Notes: a model not told the origin generated them from the letters alone. A stretch of DNA of 64,000 bases from Deinandra increscens subsp. villosa (GCA_039602395.1 JBCNJP010000010.1:30715831-30779830), one strand, 5' to 3'. Shown: positions 45,491 through 57,642, counted from the stretch's first letter. Made by a program: numbers and translations.

Positions 45491-48400
45491 TTGGTTTAAG
45501 AGATTTAGATACTATCACGGTATCTAGACTTAAACTAGGACTCTTGGTAAACAAAGTAAGGTAAGATAGGGAATGTAAATGCCAGTCAGGATAGCCATGC
45601 CCACAGGAAAAAAATGTTGCACCTGGAACATAGGAGGTAGGACTTAGGATATGCAAGTAAGGGGAATACACGATTGCAATTAGCTACTGCAATTTGGTAT
45701 TTTACCCAAATAAACATATCATAGGTTCTAACTGTTGTGTGGCCTAGTGCGGGGTAGGTTAATTGACAGTGAGATACGTGGTCAATAAATTGTAAGGAAT
45801 GCCTAGAGAAAGGTAGTTTTAAAGGACCGGTTTTTTTTTAAATTACCGGTAAAGGATGAAAGGAATAGAACGGACACTAGGAATGACTGTGATGAGAATA
45901 ACTGGGTTTTGAACGCATCATAATTATATAAGTGCACGTATATAATTATCATGAATTCAAAATTTGGAGACTTCACGTCACATGAGTTCTAAAGTGTCAG
46001 ACTATTCTGATCGTAAGATCAGAAGATTAGAAATCATAGTCATGATAGGAATGCGAATAGGACATCCGATACGAAATCTGATGTCAATAAAAATGTAAAG
46101 ACGAGTACCTTCAGCAACGGAATGAAAGTCGTTATGTTATAAATAGTGGCAGAAGCATTGAAGGTTACGTTGCTATCGATTTCTAATCAATTTCCAGAAG
46201 CTTTGACGAGGAGAATGTCCAAAAGAGCGACCGCTAGTGGAGCTGGTCCCGAAGAAACTTCTGGTAGAAATAAACTCCCGATGAAAGGCAAACGGAAACG
46301 GTACGAGGATGAAGAAGGTCTTGAAGACAATGACGACGAATTCCACAAGAAGGCTAAGGGGGCTTCTGAACAAAGAAGGCCGATATGCCAGATGTGCGAG
46401 AAACGTCATCATAGGAATTACATTGAAGAACTCAGGAACCATTGAAGATGAAAGGAGGCGTAGACAAGCCTAAAATGTCGCCCTAAGCAACGAAACTGTA
46501 GACGTGATAGACGCTGTCACGGTAAAGTAGAAATGAGAATTGCTATGGCGAGAATAGTGGAAACAACGTTCCAAGCTACGTTGGTACCTTCAAAAGACCA
46601 TCACTATAACTGATAGGCCGGAAGGCACGAAGCAGAAATTGTTTGAAGTTAAGAAGAATGACGAAGGTTACCACAAGATGAATCGAGAATCAACAAGCTT
46701 AGAGTATGAAGGTCCAGAGTAAGCCAGAAAGAACTTACGTTCCTGGAGATGTTATTCCTTCAACAAATTGGTAGGATAAAAGCATATGACGATTGGATGA
46801 ACTACTCGAAGAGAAGCTCCAACATAGGATAGAGAAGCATTGTCAAGGAATCTCGTAGTCAAGCTACCTTAGACAGCTTAGGATTACGTCTTCCTTAGGA
46901 CAAATGCAAGGTCGTCAAGATAGATGACCTCAAGACGAATGTTGATACACAGACGAGCCTGACAATTCGATATTAGCAGCAATGGCGAACTTAGAAGTCT
47001 GAATTTGATATTATGAATTGTTACAGAGTGTATTGCACCAATGCGAGTAAATGATCAGTATTTGACAAATGTTCTTCTTAAGATCAATACCCAGTTAAGG
47101 GTAACGATAAAGTAAATTTAGACATTGAATGAATTGGCTCGTGGGATGCTACGCACAAACTGGAAGGCTCGACTTCATATGCAAGGATCGTGATGGTTCG
47201 GAAATAAAGATTACAAAATATGGAAGTACATGAGTCAACAGGTAAGTCATACTCAACATATGCCAATGACTCGGAGGCAAAACCAAGAAGTTGAAGAACG
47301 TACCAGTGATGTGTCAAATCCGAACAAATTATCAAGAGAATCCAATGAGCGGCGCGAAGCAACGCCAGAAGTAGAAACACCGTACCAGTTATCTCCAACA
47401 GAAGCCAGAAGATTTCTTTAGACCAAATATATCGCCTAGGATGCTTTAGCAATTTCAAGACGAAGGACGGAAGCCAAGGAAATGCGTAGACTGCAAGAAG
47501 ATTAAGAAGCTGTCAATGAGAAGCAGATATCCTTTGTCAAGGATTAGCAAAATCATCCAACTAGCTACAAGGAGCAAAACGATTCCCCAAGGATGATTTG
47601 AGATTAGATTAGCGCCAGCTAAAGGAGTAAAAGTGAGCCTATAAAGAGAACGGATTTTTCGGAAACAAAATAATCATTACGAGTGATTAGTAGTATTGAC
47701 TGCAATGACAGGTGCTCCTTCAATCCCAGAAGTCTCGTAGCTAAGCATGCAGACAAATGACGTTCTAAAGTTTTCAAGGAGTGGAAAAAAATGCATGAGA
47801 CATTAGAAGAAAGTACTGAAGATCAGAAAAAGAAAAAGGCTATGTTAATACATCTGAAGACGCCAAACTTTCCAAAGATTGTAACACCATTAGGTTGACT
47901 AAGAAGATGTCAAGTCCTTTTGGAATCCTAATCAGTAGCAGGCATGAAATGAAGTAATGAACAAATTAACTTGGGCATCGGTACGATCATTACCGATTAG
48001 GCCTAATGGAAAAGGGAAATTGCAGCAAAAGTGTTTACACTCGAGAGATGCACACAACAAACGAGGTTGTACGCAGAATGTCCAAATTAGTTATTTAAGT
48101 AAGTAATAGATAGTAATGAATTATACTGATTTTGTTGTGGTTAGAATAGTAATATCGACCTACACAAGATTAGTAATAGTACGCCTCTAGTTATATCCAG
48201 GGTGTGGTGGATACGCCGCTGTACATCCTATATATATACACCTAAGGTACAACCAGAAGTGGCACTAGAATTAGTCTCGTGCAGGTAGATATTACGGGCC
48301 ACTGTGGAAAACAAATAAGTAGCATTCATGAATATATATCACTTACTAACAAGTGACTAAGGGACTGTTGATGTCCAGAAGAGAAGTTCAAAAAAAAAAT

Positions 48401-48950
48401 CTTATAGCATACAGATAAATGTTTAACGTACGTAGAAGATTAAAACAGAATGGCAGAAGCTTCACGATAAATTTCAACTTTAAAAGAATTTCGAAGCAAA
48501 TTCAGGTGGGATTCATAATCAGACTACCATATATGTAGCTAAAGAGTTATGACACCACCTAGATAGTATATGATTTATAAAAGGAAGAATTCCTTTATTT
48601 TGAGAGACGTATTCTCCCAAATCGTTAGCTAGACTGTTCATTAGGGATTCATTCCTAAAAGTACTAGCAACAGTTATAGAAATGCGGTTCACATTCTAAT
48701 TGAGAACATGATTTTGTGAATAGAATAGTTAAAGTATTACCTTATAGGTAATAGAGTTAAATGATAGATGGTCATAGAAAGTTTGTTACGATGTTAAAAA
48801 TCGTAGCCTAGGAACCAAGTGGTTCATATGATATGGATGCATTAAATGCATAGAAAGGTTTCCGAATTGATCCGGGAAAGAAAGATGAGATAAAAAACTC
48901 ATTGTGAGTTAAATCACAGTTTGAGTAAGTTTCGAGGACGAAACCTTTTT
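45491..48950 (+). pseudogene. Decayed gag/pol region of the chromovirus-like element
   Basis: About 3.5 kb, well short of a normal 5-6 kb interior and full of stops. The only coding trace I can defend is at 46146-46445. It is a Lys/Arg/Glu-rich stretch ending ICQMCEKRHHRN, which looks like a gag zinc knuckle (CxxC...H) whose last Cys is lost. No protease, RT, RNase H, integrase or chromodomain could be recognised by eye; a sensitive profile search may find remnants. Confidence 0.5.
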
Positions 48951-48964
48951 AAGGGGGGTAGAGT
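48928..48964 (+). other. 3' terminal signature and polypurine tract
   Basis: GTTTCGAGGACGAAACC followed by AAGGGGGGTAGAG, immediately before the 3' LTR start at 48965. The combination is characteristic of plant Ty3 chromoviruses. Confidence 0.88.
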
Positions 48965-51900
48965 TGTAACACCCCAAAATTTTATGACTTAAATTATATA
49001 TGTGTGCTATATTTGTTAATTAGCTGAAATGCATGTGATATAATAATATATATATATATATATATATACGTTTAATAGAGAAACGTCACGATTCACGTAC
49101 GAATATTCGACACGACATTCAAGGAAACGTCAAGAGTCGAATTAATAGAATATGGTAGATAACGAAAAATAAAGATCGTGGGCGCAAACGGATCTTAAAT
49201 CCGAGTTATAACGAAGCGGGAAAACGCAAAATAACGATTTAGGCCCGGTTTGTAATAAATCGTATTTAAGCACGAACATCACTAAAATAACACCGAAGCG
49301 AAAATAGAATATCAGGTATTGTTAAATACTTGATTTATAATCATTATAAAATATATTTGCAATGTTCGGCACGAAAAACGGTGAAATCGGTAACCGTTGC
49401 TGTTACGCGATAATAACCGAAATCAATTCGGTTAGCCGTTCGAGATAATTATAACGCCTCGCCAAAGTATAAATAATTATTATAATAATAGTTAAGAATT
49501 TTAGTCAAGAGGATGTATTCGGTCTATGAAACGGCCGCGATCGCTACGCCGATTGAACACGTGCTTATACCGTGTAGTTAAATAAGTATTCACCGGTTTG
49601 TGTTATAACCGAAGAATAAATATTACGAGTATATTTATTAGACTTCCGTAATATTTTAAATGTTCGGGAATTTTTATAAACCGTTGATGAAATATTAAAA
49701 TATTTAACGAGTTCAAAAATACGGGTATAATACCTATATATTCAATCCTACACCACAGAGAATATCTAAATTATTTTGCTTGTTGCTTACTTCTCGCACG
49801 GTGAGTCAGCATATAATTTGAGGATCAAGATATACATACACGTAGGAAGAAGACACTTTCACTTCAAGTATTAGTACGTGTAAGAATCCTTGTGGATTCA
49901 CTTTGAGTATAAATACATGCATGCGTTCCAATTGAAATCACACAATTCTGAATTAAACCACAACCCGACAAATTAGAAGAAATAAGAGAGAGAGAGAAGA
50001 GAAGAGCCGGTCTCCACCCTCCCTCTTTCTTCGTTTTTCCGGTCGACGCCGGCACACCCCCTCCTTTCGATTCCGCGACCGAACCCAGCCCCCTTATTCC
50101 TCGTTTTCACGGAAACTCAACACCGGAGACCAGTTGCCGGTGATCTATTTTCACTCGGCGACCCAGTGACAGCAGCACAGCGCCACAGATTCCGGCGAGC
50201 TCCTTCCCTCGTTCTCTTCTTGTTCCGGCCGGCGTAACCAGCGAATCCAGCCGCCTCTCCTCTCGATTCCGGCGATAAAACCAGCTCCACACTGCCCCTC
50301 CGTCTTTCCGACCACGCAGTAACAGCAGCAGCAACTCCACCCAGACTCTCCCGTCATGCACCCTGCCGGTGTGTTGTTTCGCGACGAGCAAACCCGGTGA
50401 CAGAGCCCGACGTCCCCAACCACCCTCATCCGGCGATCCTCACGGCGACGGGAAACGGCGGCGAGACCACCGGAACGGTGATCAGGTCATCAGCAGCAGC
50501 AAGGGTGAAGGTGACGGTGACGGTTGCGGGTCGAGATGATGAAACGGGAAGAAAACCCGGTAAAACCCGACACCACCGTGCTCTCTTTCGGTTAACTTTC
50601 GGTAACATACAGTCGACTACGGGTAAAGGCGGCAACGGTAGTGAGCTACCGGGATGACGGAGAATGGTGGCGGTGATTGGCGGTTGTTAACAGCAGTCAT
50701 AGGTGGCCGTGATTCGAGTTAGAAAAGGGACGGCGAGTTAACCCGACTCAAAACCCGTCTTCACTTTCGGGCGATGTTTCGGTGGCGTAACGAGGTCCAA
50801 ACGACAAACCGACAACGGGGAAATGCTCGTGGCGAGAAAATAGTCGGGAAGGACTATTCGTTTGTCAAGGACGGAAAACTTTATTATTCGGTTATTTTGG
50901 ACTCGTTTCACGACCCGTCAAGAGGTAAACACGTTATATATTTGTTATTATTACAAATATTATTGTTAAGTTGAAGTTTATATAATAGAACGAGATAAAT
51001 GATATAAATATATATTTAAGACGGATAAATATATATTATTACTAATCAGTTTTATTTAATTAAAATTGATTAAAAGGATATTGTATTTAAATATTAAATA
51101 TATATATAATTATATATATTTAATATAAAGGTTAACGATAATGATAAAGTATTTATCAGATTAAAGAATATGTTTAATATATATTAAAACATATTTAAAA
51201 TATTTTAAAATATATGTAAGGAGCTTAATATTGAAATTAGGGTTTTCTAGAAACGGTTCTATCAAACCCGAGTAAACGGTAATGAACTAAGCTTTGAAAT
51301 TTTAAAGCATGTTATAAAATGATATAACGGATAATACCTAAAGTCAGTTTTGAATGAAAATGGATTTTGATAAAGAAATGAGAAAAACAGGAAATTAGGG
51401 TTTCGGAATATGATTGTTTAATATAAAGTAATCCGAAGGGTATGGAGACTTGATTTATGACATGGAACTGTGTTTATATATATAATAAGTATATATAAAG
51501 TTAAAATGGATAAATGATAAAATATTTAAAATACCGAGTTAATCGGATATTAGAAGTTCGCGCGGACCGGAAGGGTAAACGCCTGTACACTGGGGTTTCT
51601 GGCAAAAGCGAGGGTGTCGCATAACTCCCAACTGGGAAATGGCATCCCTCACTAGGCGATCCCGGAGTGAGCGTTTACTTATAGGAATGCGTGTCTTCAT
51701 ATTATCAACAAAAGAAAAGGATAATCGCCTAAAGGGCATTTTGGTCATTTTGACCTTTTAAAAGGAATGAACTTAATAATAAAATTTTATTAAGATAATG
51801 AAGTATTAAAATAAACATAGGAAGTGTTTATTATATTAAACCTTGCATTAACGCAATACAATACGCGATTAGGTTTAATTGGAAGGCATTGCGGAGACTT

Positions 51901-52842
51901 TGTCTGAATTAACTGCTTAAGAGAATAAGGTGAGTTCTATGAGCCCACTTTTAAATGTTTTAAATGTTTTAATGTTTTCGGGCTGATATACATGCAATGA
52001 TATATATTCAACTGTTTACTTGAAAAGTATTTGAGATGCCTTTACTTGTTTTGTGTTGATACACATACGTGGAAAAGTTATAATACTTATAACTGTTTTA
52101 AAAGTTATTATTACCTGTTATTACTTTTCGGGAAGGTTATAATAAACGGGTAATATAAAGAATGAAACTTTTATATAAAGCTTTGAGAAATGAAAAATGT
52201 GAATGTTTGGTCTAAGCCTATGTATACGAATAAGTGTCGGGTAAATATGATCTTATTAGCCTTGTTATGCAAGACCCATAATATTATATTTATGAAACGC
52301 TTATTTCCATATACGGGTGATGGACTGGTGTTGAAATGGTTATGAGTCCAAATACAAGAGTTACTTAAACGGACTTTTGAAAAAGATGAAAAGGTTTAAA
52401 AAGGTTGAAAATGTGGAAAAGGTTGAAAATGTTTTAATCTAAGCAGATATTGTCTAGTGAAAAGGGAAAAGGTGGTTGTGCAACTAGAAGCGGGGAATGA
52501 CGGTTCCCCGGGGTAACGACGGTTACTCTATGAAAAGGTTTCGGGTGGCGACGGTTGCCCGAGGAATTAACGTGGTTCCAATAGACAATGCTTAGTAGAA
52601 TGAATGGTTAAATGTTTTGGTATAATTCTGTTATGTCTTATACCTGATAAAGGATAAATGATTAAATGTTTTGGTATAACTCTGTTATGTTTTATACCTG
52701 ATAAATGTTTATAAAGAAGGGGTCGTTAGACCCAAGTGTTAAAGGTAAATCTTTCAAGGAAAGATAAATGTTTTAAATACTTAGAACTCACCAGCGTAAG
52801 CTGACCTTTAAAAGCATGTATGTCAGGTATCGGTGATGTTTA
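48965..52842 (+). mobile_element. 3' LTR of the chromovirus-like element (end missing)
   Basis: Aligns with 41330-45213 with only scattered substitutions and a shorter AT tract. It diverges after GGTGATGTTTA at 52842. The last 261 bp of the LTR (equivalent to 45214-45474) are missing and the solo-LTR sequence resumes directly. A deletion removed the LTR end, the right target copy and perhaps some of the solo LTR. Confidence 0.92.
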
Positions 52843-53611
52843 TAGATATTGTTGGTTGAGTAGATGCGCTACCTTTGAGTTGGATCTGAATAAAACGGTT
52901 CAAGTCTATGTTGGAATCTTTCCTATTTACTAGTGAGTTGACCGTATTCTATGCGAGCGCTAGGTACAACTTCTTACTGGTGTCTAGGCGGTTCTAAGTT
53001 ATAAGTAGGATTTAAATAAAGTTGCTTCATAATCTTAGGTGATTAGCGTGTGTCTATAGCGTTAGTTTTTCTTTGATTATGGAATTAGCAAGCCTCAGAT
53101 AGGTAGTTAATTCATTCTAGCACTTCACACAACTGTTGGTACTTCATAGTAGTAGTGTTCTAGGGTAGCCAGACCATTGCTCGAGGGCCTTAGAAGTCTA
53201 TTCGACTAAGTTGCATCCTGACCGGGGGATTAGTCTATTTAAGGAACAGTTTTCATAAGCAGAGTCAGTTTAAATAGTCAAGATAAGTCAAGAGGATTCG
53301 AATCTTAGGTGATACTTTCTCCGTCTGCTTTCCCGTCATTGTATCAGTCGTTGTCGTAGTTAAATAGTTTGTTTCTTTATTTTTGTTTAGATATTAATAA
53401 AAAAAAATCAAAAATATTTATTTTCGGTTAAATATTAACAAAGGTTTAGTATCGGGAGTCTGATAGAGCGTCCTTGGATTGACATCCGGTCTCTTGCCAA
53501 TACTATACTGCATACGACGGGTACACTGCCCTAGTGTGTAGTTTGGTCTCTTGGTTAGATACCTTTTAAAACTTGAATATTTTTATAGACCACAATCTAC
53601 GCATCACAGTG

Positions 53612-54300
53612 TTAACATGATCTCCATCATTGAAAAAGACTCTCTTAAGAAGAAGCACGCCCAACTGAGAGACCACACTCGTGCACTTCAGAATGGAGGA
53701 ATACTATGATGAAAACAAGGAAGACAACGAAGAAGAACCCAAGTATCAACAATTCCTCGATCTCATTCTTGAACGTGATGCTAATGGAGAAGATATCTCA
53801 CCTTCTTTCGAGGGCTATCTTCTAATCAATTCTTTCCTCAAATTTCTGTCCTCCAATCGTAAAAGTTCATCTAGGGCCGCTTTGCTCAAAACTGCTTTTG
53901 AATTACCAGAAAAGCGAAAGGATCCGGGCAGTATTATCATTCCCTGCGGATTTGGAACCTCATCCACCGTAGATAAATTGGCAGACTTAGACTCTAGCAT
54001 AAGCATTATGCCTTATTCCATTTATAAAGAGCTAGAGTTGGGTCTATTGCAGCCAATAAGTCTCAGTATTCAACTGGATGACCAATCATATATCAACCCC
54101 AAGGGGATTGTGAAGGATATAATAGTTGGTATTGAGAATCTGAAGTTTCCAACAGATTTCATAGTGCTAGGGGTTCCTGTTAATAAATTCCATCCTATCA
54201 TTTTAGGACATCCATTTCTAGCTACTGCGAAGGCACTATCGATCTGGAGGCTGAGCGTATCACCTTGAGAAGTGGTGAAAATGAAGTCTCATACGCACCC
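53612..54300 (+). pseudogene. Athila gag end and retropepsin (aspartic protease)
   Basis: Gag resumes as VNMISIIEKDSLKKKHAQL. From 53681 another frame is open to 54268. Its C-terminal two thirds is the retropepsin of the Athila/Tat lineage: ELPEKRKDPGSIIIPC, then the catalytic region LADLDSSISIMPYSIYKEL, then FIVLGVPVNKFHPIILGHPF and LATAKAL. The family motif is D-L-G-A-S; here the Gly is Asp, which should disturb the active-site loop. After a frame change ERITLRSGENEVSYAP follows. Protease would process the gag polyprotein; this copy is probably inactive. Confidence 0.85.
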
Positions 54301-54640
54301 GTGCAAACCAATCTTAAGGTGCTCGTATTCAATGATAAAGAAGAAACCATTTGTTTCATGTAGTCCACTAACTTAAAAGCGTTAGTTTCTTCTTTAACTT
54401 TATCTGAAATCCCTCATGGGGTGCCATCTGAACCAACCAGGCTAGTTCCTAGCTTGTTGAACCTTGGACATGTCAACCCACTCCTTGACTCTAAAAACCC
54501 AAAGATTGAGCCACCTGACGAGAAGGTGTGCTCAAACCTTCACTGCCTAAAAATCTGAGTGGAGGAGGGTCTGGCTGAAGACCCTATAAGAACTTAACGC
54601 TACTTGGGAGGCAACCTAATTTCAATTTCTATCATTTTTT
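54301..54640 (+). pseudogene. Post-protease remnant and Athila/Tat junction block
   Basis: Residual coding with stops (PHGVPSEPTRLVPSLL) runs into the GGAGGGTCTGGCTGAAGACC...CTTGGGAGGCAACC block at about 54562-54620. In relatives this block follows pol; here it follows protease directly, so RT to integrase were lost. Confidence 0.6.
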
Positions 54641-54814
54641 TTCCTTTCTTTTTTGTTTCGTAAGTTGAACCTTGTTGAGTTTTCTAATCGAATTCCATTA
54701 ATTCGGTTGACTCGCTCAATTGAATTTTTCCTTTCTTCATATTTCATTACCTCAGTTGATCAATTATGCTTAAAATTGTACGAAGAAAAGTTTTATGAAG
54801 ATTCTGTTTCGAGC

Positions 54815-54917
54815 ATCGTAACGACCCGTTACCCCATAACGGGCCGTAACGAAAGTTTCCCTAACGGCTCGTTTTCTCGGTACGCCTCATTACCGACTTA
54901 CTATCGAAACTTATAAA
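54815..54917 (+). promoter_or_regulatory. Internal promoter-like module of the Athila element
   Basis: ATCGTAACGACCCGTTACCC...AACGGGCCGTAACG (54815-54850, an inverted repeat) and TAACGGCTCG are followed by TATAAATAG at about 54912. The order mirrors the LTR promoter (motifs at 37755-37880, TATA at 37897). Downstream is a short leader with AAAACCCTAAATC, also found near the LTR TATA (37880). Confidence 0.55.
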
Positions 54918-54949
54918 TAGAATTTTCCAGACGGCTTTTCAAAACCCTA

Positions 54950-55787
54950 AATCGCAGTAGACGGTTCCTGGGGCATTCTTGGTCAATCAAAGGTACGAAA
55001 ATCTACTTTGCTTCATTGTTTTATCTTATTCTTCAAGAAAGAACAATTTGAATGTTGATTCTTTTCAAGTTTCTACTTTTCTTGAGATCACAATAGTTTC
55101 TCTACCCATGTTGTGTTCTCCATTCCAGAGATTTTTATGATCATCACACTTAATTCTTAAAATTTTTAATTATGATCTTTGTAAAGGATTAAGTGTGGGG
55201 ATGGCAACAAGTTTCCATCCCCACATTACACTATATTGCTACTTTTTTATCATATACTGATCAATATTGAAAAAAAAATTGAAAATTTTGTGAACTAGCA
55301 TCGTAACGACCCGTTACCCCGTAACGGGCCGTGACGACGTCCTTTATAGAATGCTTGGTTTAACGACTCGTTAGCCTGTAACGAGCCGTGACGCCAGTGC
55401 AATCTCATTCTTTTGTGTTTTAATTGTCTCGCTATTTTTTCTTAGATGAAAAGCAAGCGTCCGGTCGTTGAAGTCACCCATGTAAGGAGCCATGACAAGG
55501 AGGCCAGTTCCTCTGTTTGAATCGTGAAAAGCCCGTGAAACAAGATGATGAAACCGAGGGTATGTCAAAATTCAATATCTTGTGTGGAAGACTCACACTC
55601 ATGGAAGGAGAGATAGTAAGAAGAATTGAAGTTCTTACTCGCATCACTTGCGATCTTCAGCGTAAAATAGATAAGATCGGTGCTATTGTGATGGTAGAAA
55701 GGATTCAGCAGCATGATTTGGGTTAATCTATATGCAGCTAATGGTGAACCCTCGTCCTCTGATGAATCAAGCATCGAAGAAGCTTAA
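54950..55787 (+). pseudogene. 3' accessory ORF of the Athila element, with probable intron
   Basis: After the internal TATA there is a short leader, a donor-like AAAG/GTACG at about 54990, AT-rich sequence, and an acceptor-like TTTTTTCTTAG directly before ATG at 55446. The frame reads MKSKRPVVEVTHVRSHDKE. After a stop and frame change it continues as MSKFNILCGRLTLMEGEIVRRIEV with a short amphipathic region, ending near SSSDESSIEEA at 55787. Basic start and acidic end resemble 3' ORFs of Athila elements, but the protein is very short and broken. The putative intron holds another ACGACCCGTT...AACGGGCCGTGACG inverted motif (55300-55340) and a relaxed copy (55360-55395). Confidence 0.4.
55194..55225. 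repeat. 11-bp stem hairpin with polypurine-like arm
   Basis: TGTGGGGATGG (55194-55204) pairs perfectly with CCATCCCCACA (55215-55225) around a 10-base loop. The arm resembles the polypurine tract AAGTGGGGGGATG at 57629. Confidence 0.9.
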
Positions 55788-55799
55788 AGTTAGAACATT

Positions 55800-57628
55800 T
55801 ATGATTATTAATATATATCTTTAAGTTGAACTTCTAATGTGATTTGTTTGGATTGCTTGTTTCTTATGCTTTGAATGTTTGATTGAATGGCATGACAATA
55901 AAACTATGATTGAATGAATAAATGGAATGATTTATCTTTATTTTTATTTTTGGGTAATACTTTATTTTTCTTTTTGCGTGTAATGTTTTCTTTTGAGTCT
56001 TGTAAGTTGCAAAGGAATTCAAGACTGAAGCTCTGGGAGGAAAATAATCTGAAAAGCAATGGTTAATGAAGAAGCCATGTTCCACAATCCTCCAGTAGTC
56101 AGGCTCGTCTGTTCCCTTTTTCTTTTATCTTATGTTTTGCAGTGTTTTCAATTACATTGAGGATAATGTACGATTTTAAGTGGGGGGATGGGAGACTCAC
56201 CCGTAGTTTGCATGTTTTATTGTGTTTTTACATAAAAAGTGTCAAAAATTTTCAATATTTTGCATGCTAAACTTTTTCATACTGCTAAAACTTAAGCTAT
56301 CAACTGATTTTGTGGATCCTAAAGTAGACTTCTTAACTCTGTATGCTAGACCAAAGCAAAGCTTTTACCACCATCCACTCATTCCTATACAACTCTAGGC
56401 ATGTATTTTAGACCCTTATGCATAGCCAAGTCCTAAGTTGCTTTTTAGGATAGACTAGACCTGATAAAACTTCGATAACAATTCCAGTATGCGAGTACGA
56501 GGGAGGAAGCCTAGATGATCAACCAAACTTAAGCCCTATTTCCATTATGTTCCCATGGTGAGATTTCTTTTTTTTAAGCCTTAATCAAGCTTTCTACTCA
56601 CTTGGAGCTTGAGTTTTATTTCTTGTATAACAATAGAGAGCGCCACATGTGACCTACTTCTAGAACTTGACATTTGTATACATTACGAGACTACATCTTA
56701 CAAAACAAGCAAATATTATAGAGGCAAGCCTAGGATAACCCTATTTTGCACTTTACACCTTATGTTTGTCTTATCTACATCGCTATACCTCAATTACCCA
56801 AAAAAATTCTTTAGTTTACCCATGTTGAGCTTCTATCCATTTCATTTGATCACCCAATTGACCCAATAACCCTGGCCTTTTTCCTTTCATCTTTATTTTT
56901 GGGAAACAATTCTGGTTATTATGTTTGAATAATCCCGGAAAAAGAAAAATATATATGATATGCTGATGTAAAAAAATATTTGTATTTATTAGAAGAGAAT
57001 CTATGAGTTTAAAGATTGTTCTTCAAGTTATAGTAGAATAAAAATGCAGTCTATGAGTTTAAAGACTTGTCCTTAGAAGAAAAAATATATAAAAGAAATC
57101 TATGAGTTTAAAGATTTTCCTTAGTTAGTTGTTTATCCACCAGATCTCGTATACCCAAGTTTCCACATTTGTAAAATCCCAATTCCATTCCCTACACCAA
57201 CTACAGCCTTAGCCTAAAGTCCTGTTGATTTATAAGTTAGTATAGTATGCTACTTGAATTATGATCGTTTGTCAAGCTTGTAAAAAAAGTCCATGATGTT
57301 GCAATTGAGAGCCATATAGAAGTCTAGTACATTATTTACTAGTTATGTAGACATAAAACCGGAGTGGAGTGTACACTGTGAGTTAGTCTGGTTAATTGTT
57401 AAGGAATAGTCCTGAGGAAAGAAGTCCAGTGTGTTGTTGTCCATGCTTTTCACAGTTAAAACTTATTTTGTTTGGTCTATTCTGAGAATGTTAACCCAAG
57501 TGACTAACTATGCCTTTGTGTCTTTAATCGTTTAGAGTTGTGACCACCATCCATCACTTCACTTTGAAAGCTTTGTTAGGAAAGGTAATGTTGTAGTTAG
57601 GGGTTTGCTCAGGGAAGAGCAAAGTCTA
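55800..57628 (+). other. Noncoding 3' region of the Athila element
   Basis: About 1.8 kb with no recognisable gene. It contains a second polypurine-like string AAGTGGGGGGATG at 56178-56190 that is not followed by an LTR. TCTATGAGTTTAAAGA is repeated three times (56999, 57051, 57100), spaced about 50 bases. Confidence 0.6.
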
Positions 57629-57641
57629 AGTGGGGGGATGT
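57629..57641 (+). other. Polypurine tract of the Athila-type element
   Basis: AAGTGGGGGGATG directly precedes the 3' LTR start TGATGTGCC at 57643. Confidence 0.85.
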
Positions 57642-57642
57642 T

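Larger units (their letters stand above)
41330..52842 (+). mobile_element. Ty3 chromovirus-like element with ~4.1-kb LTRs
   Basis: The 5' LTR (41330-45474), primer site, a decayed 3.5-kb interior, a polypurine tract and a 3' LTR truncated at 52842. LTRs start TG[CT]AACACCC and end GTCACA. The interior ends with TTTCGAGGACGAAACC...AAGGGGGG, a signature of the 3' end of plant chromoviruses (Tekay/Del type). The two LTRs are almost identical, so insertion was recent, yet the interior has no intact gag or pol. It was therefore probably mobilised in trans. The left target flank is AACTT; the right one is lost. Confidence 0.82.
40770..53606 (+). mobile_element. Athila-like solo LTR (split by a nested Ty3 element)
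   Basis: Starts TGATGTACCG at 40770 and ends CTACGCATCA at 53606. It is flanked by a perfect 5-bp duplication CAGTG (40765-40769 and 53607-53611). Removing it restores the gag frame (...NPNAS then VNMISI). The left piece (40770-41329) includes a TATA at about 41240 and R-like sequence. The right piece (52843-53606) includes ...TCTCTTGGTTAGATACC, like an Athila LTR 3' end. No internal genes lie between, so it is a solo LTR or a severely deleted element. Confidence 0.82.
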
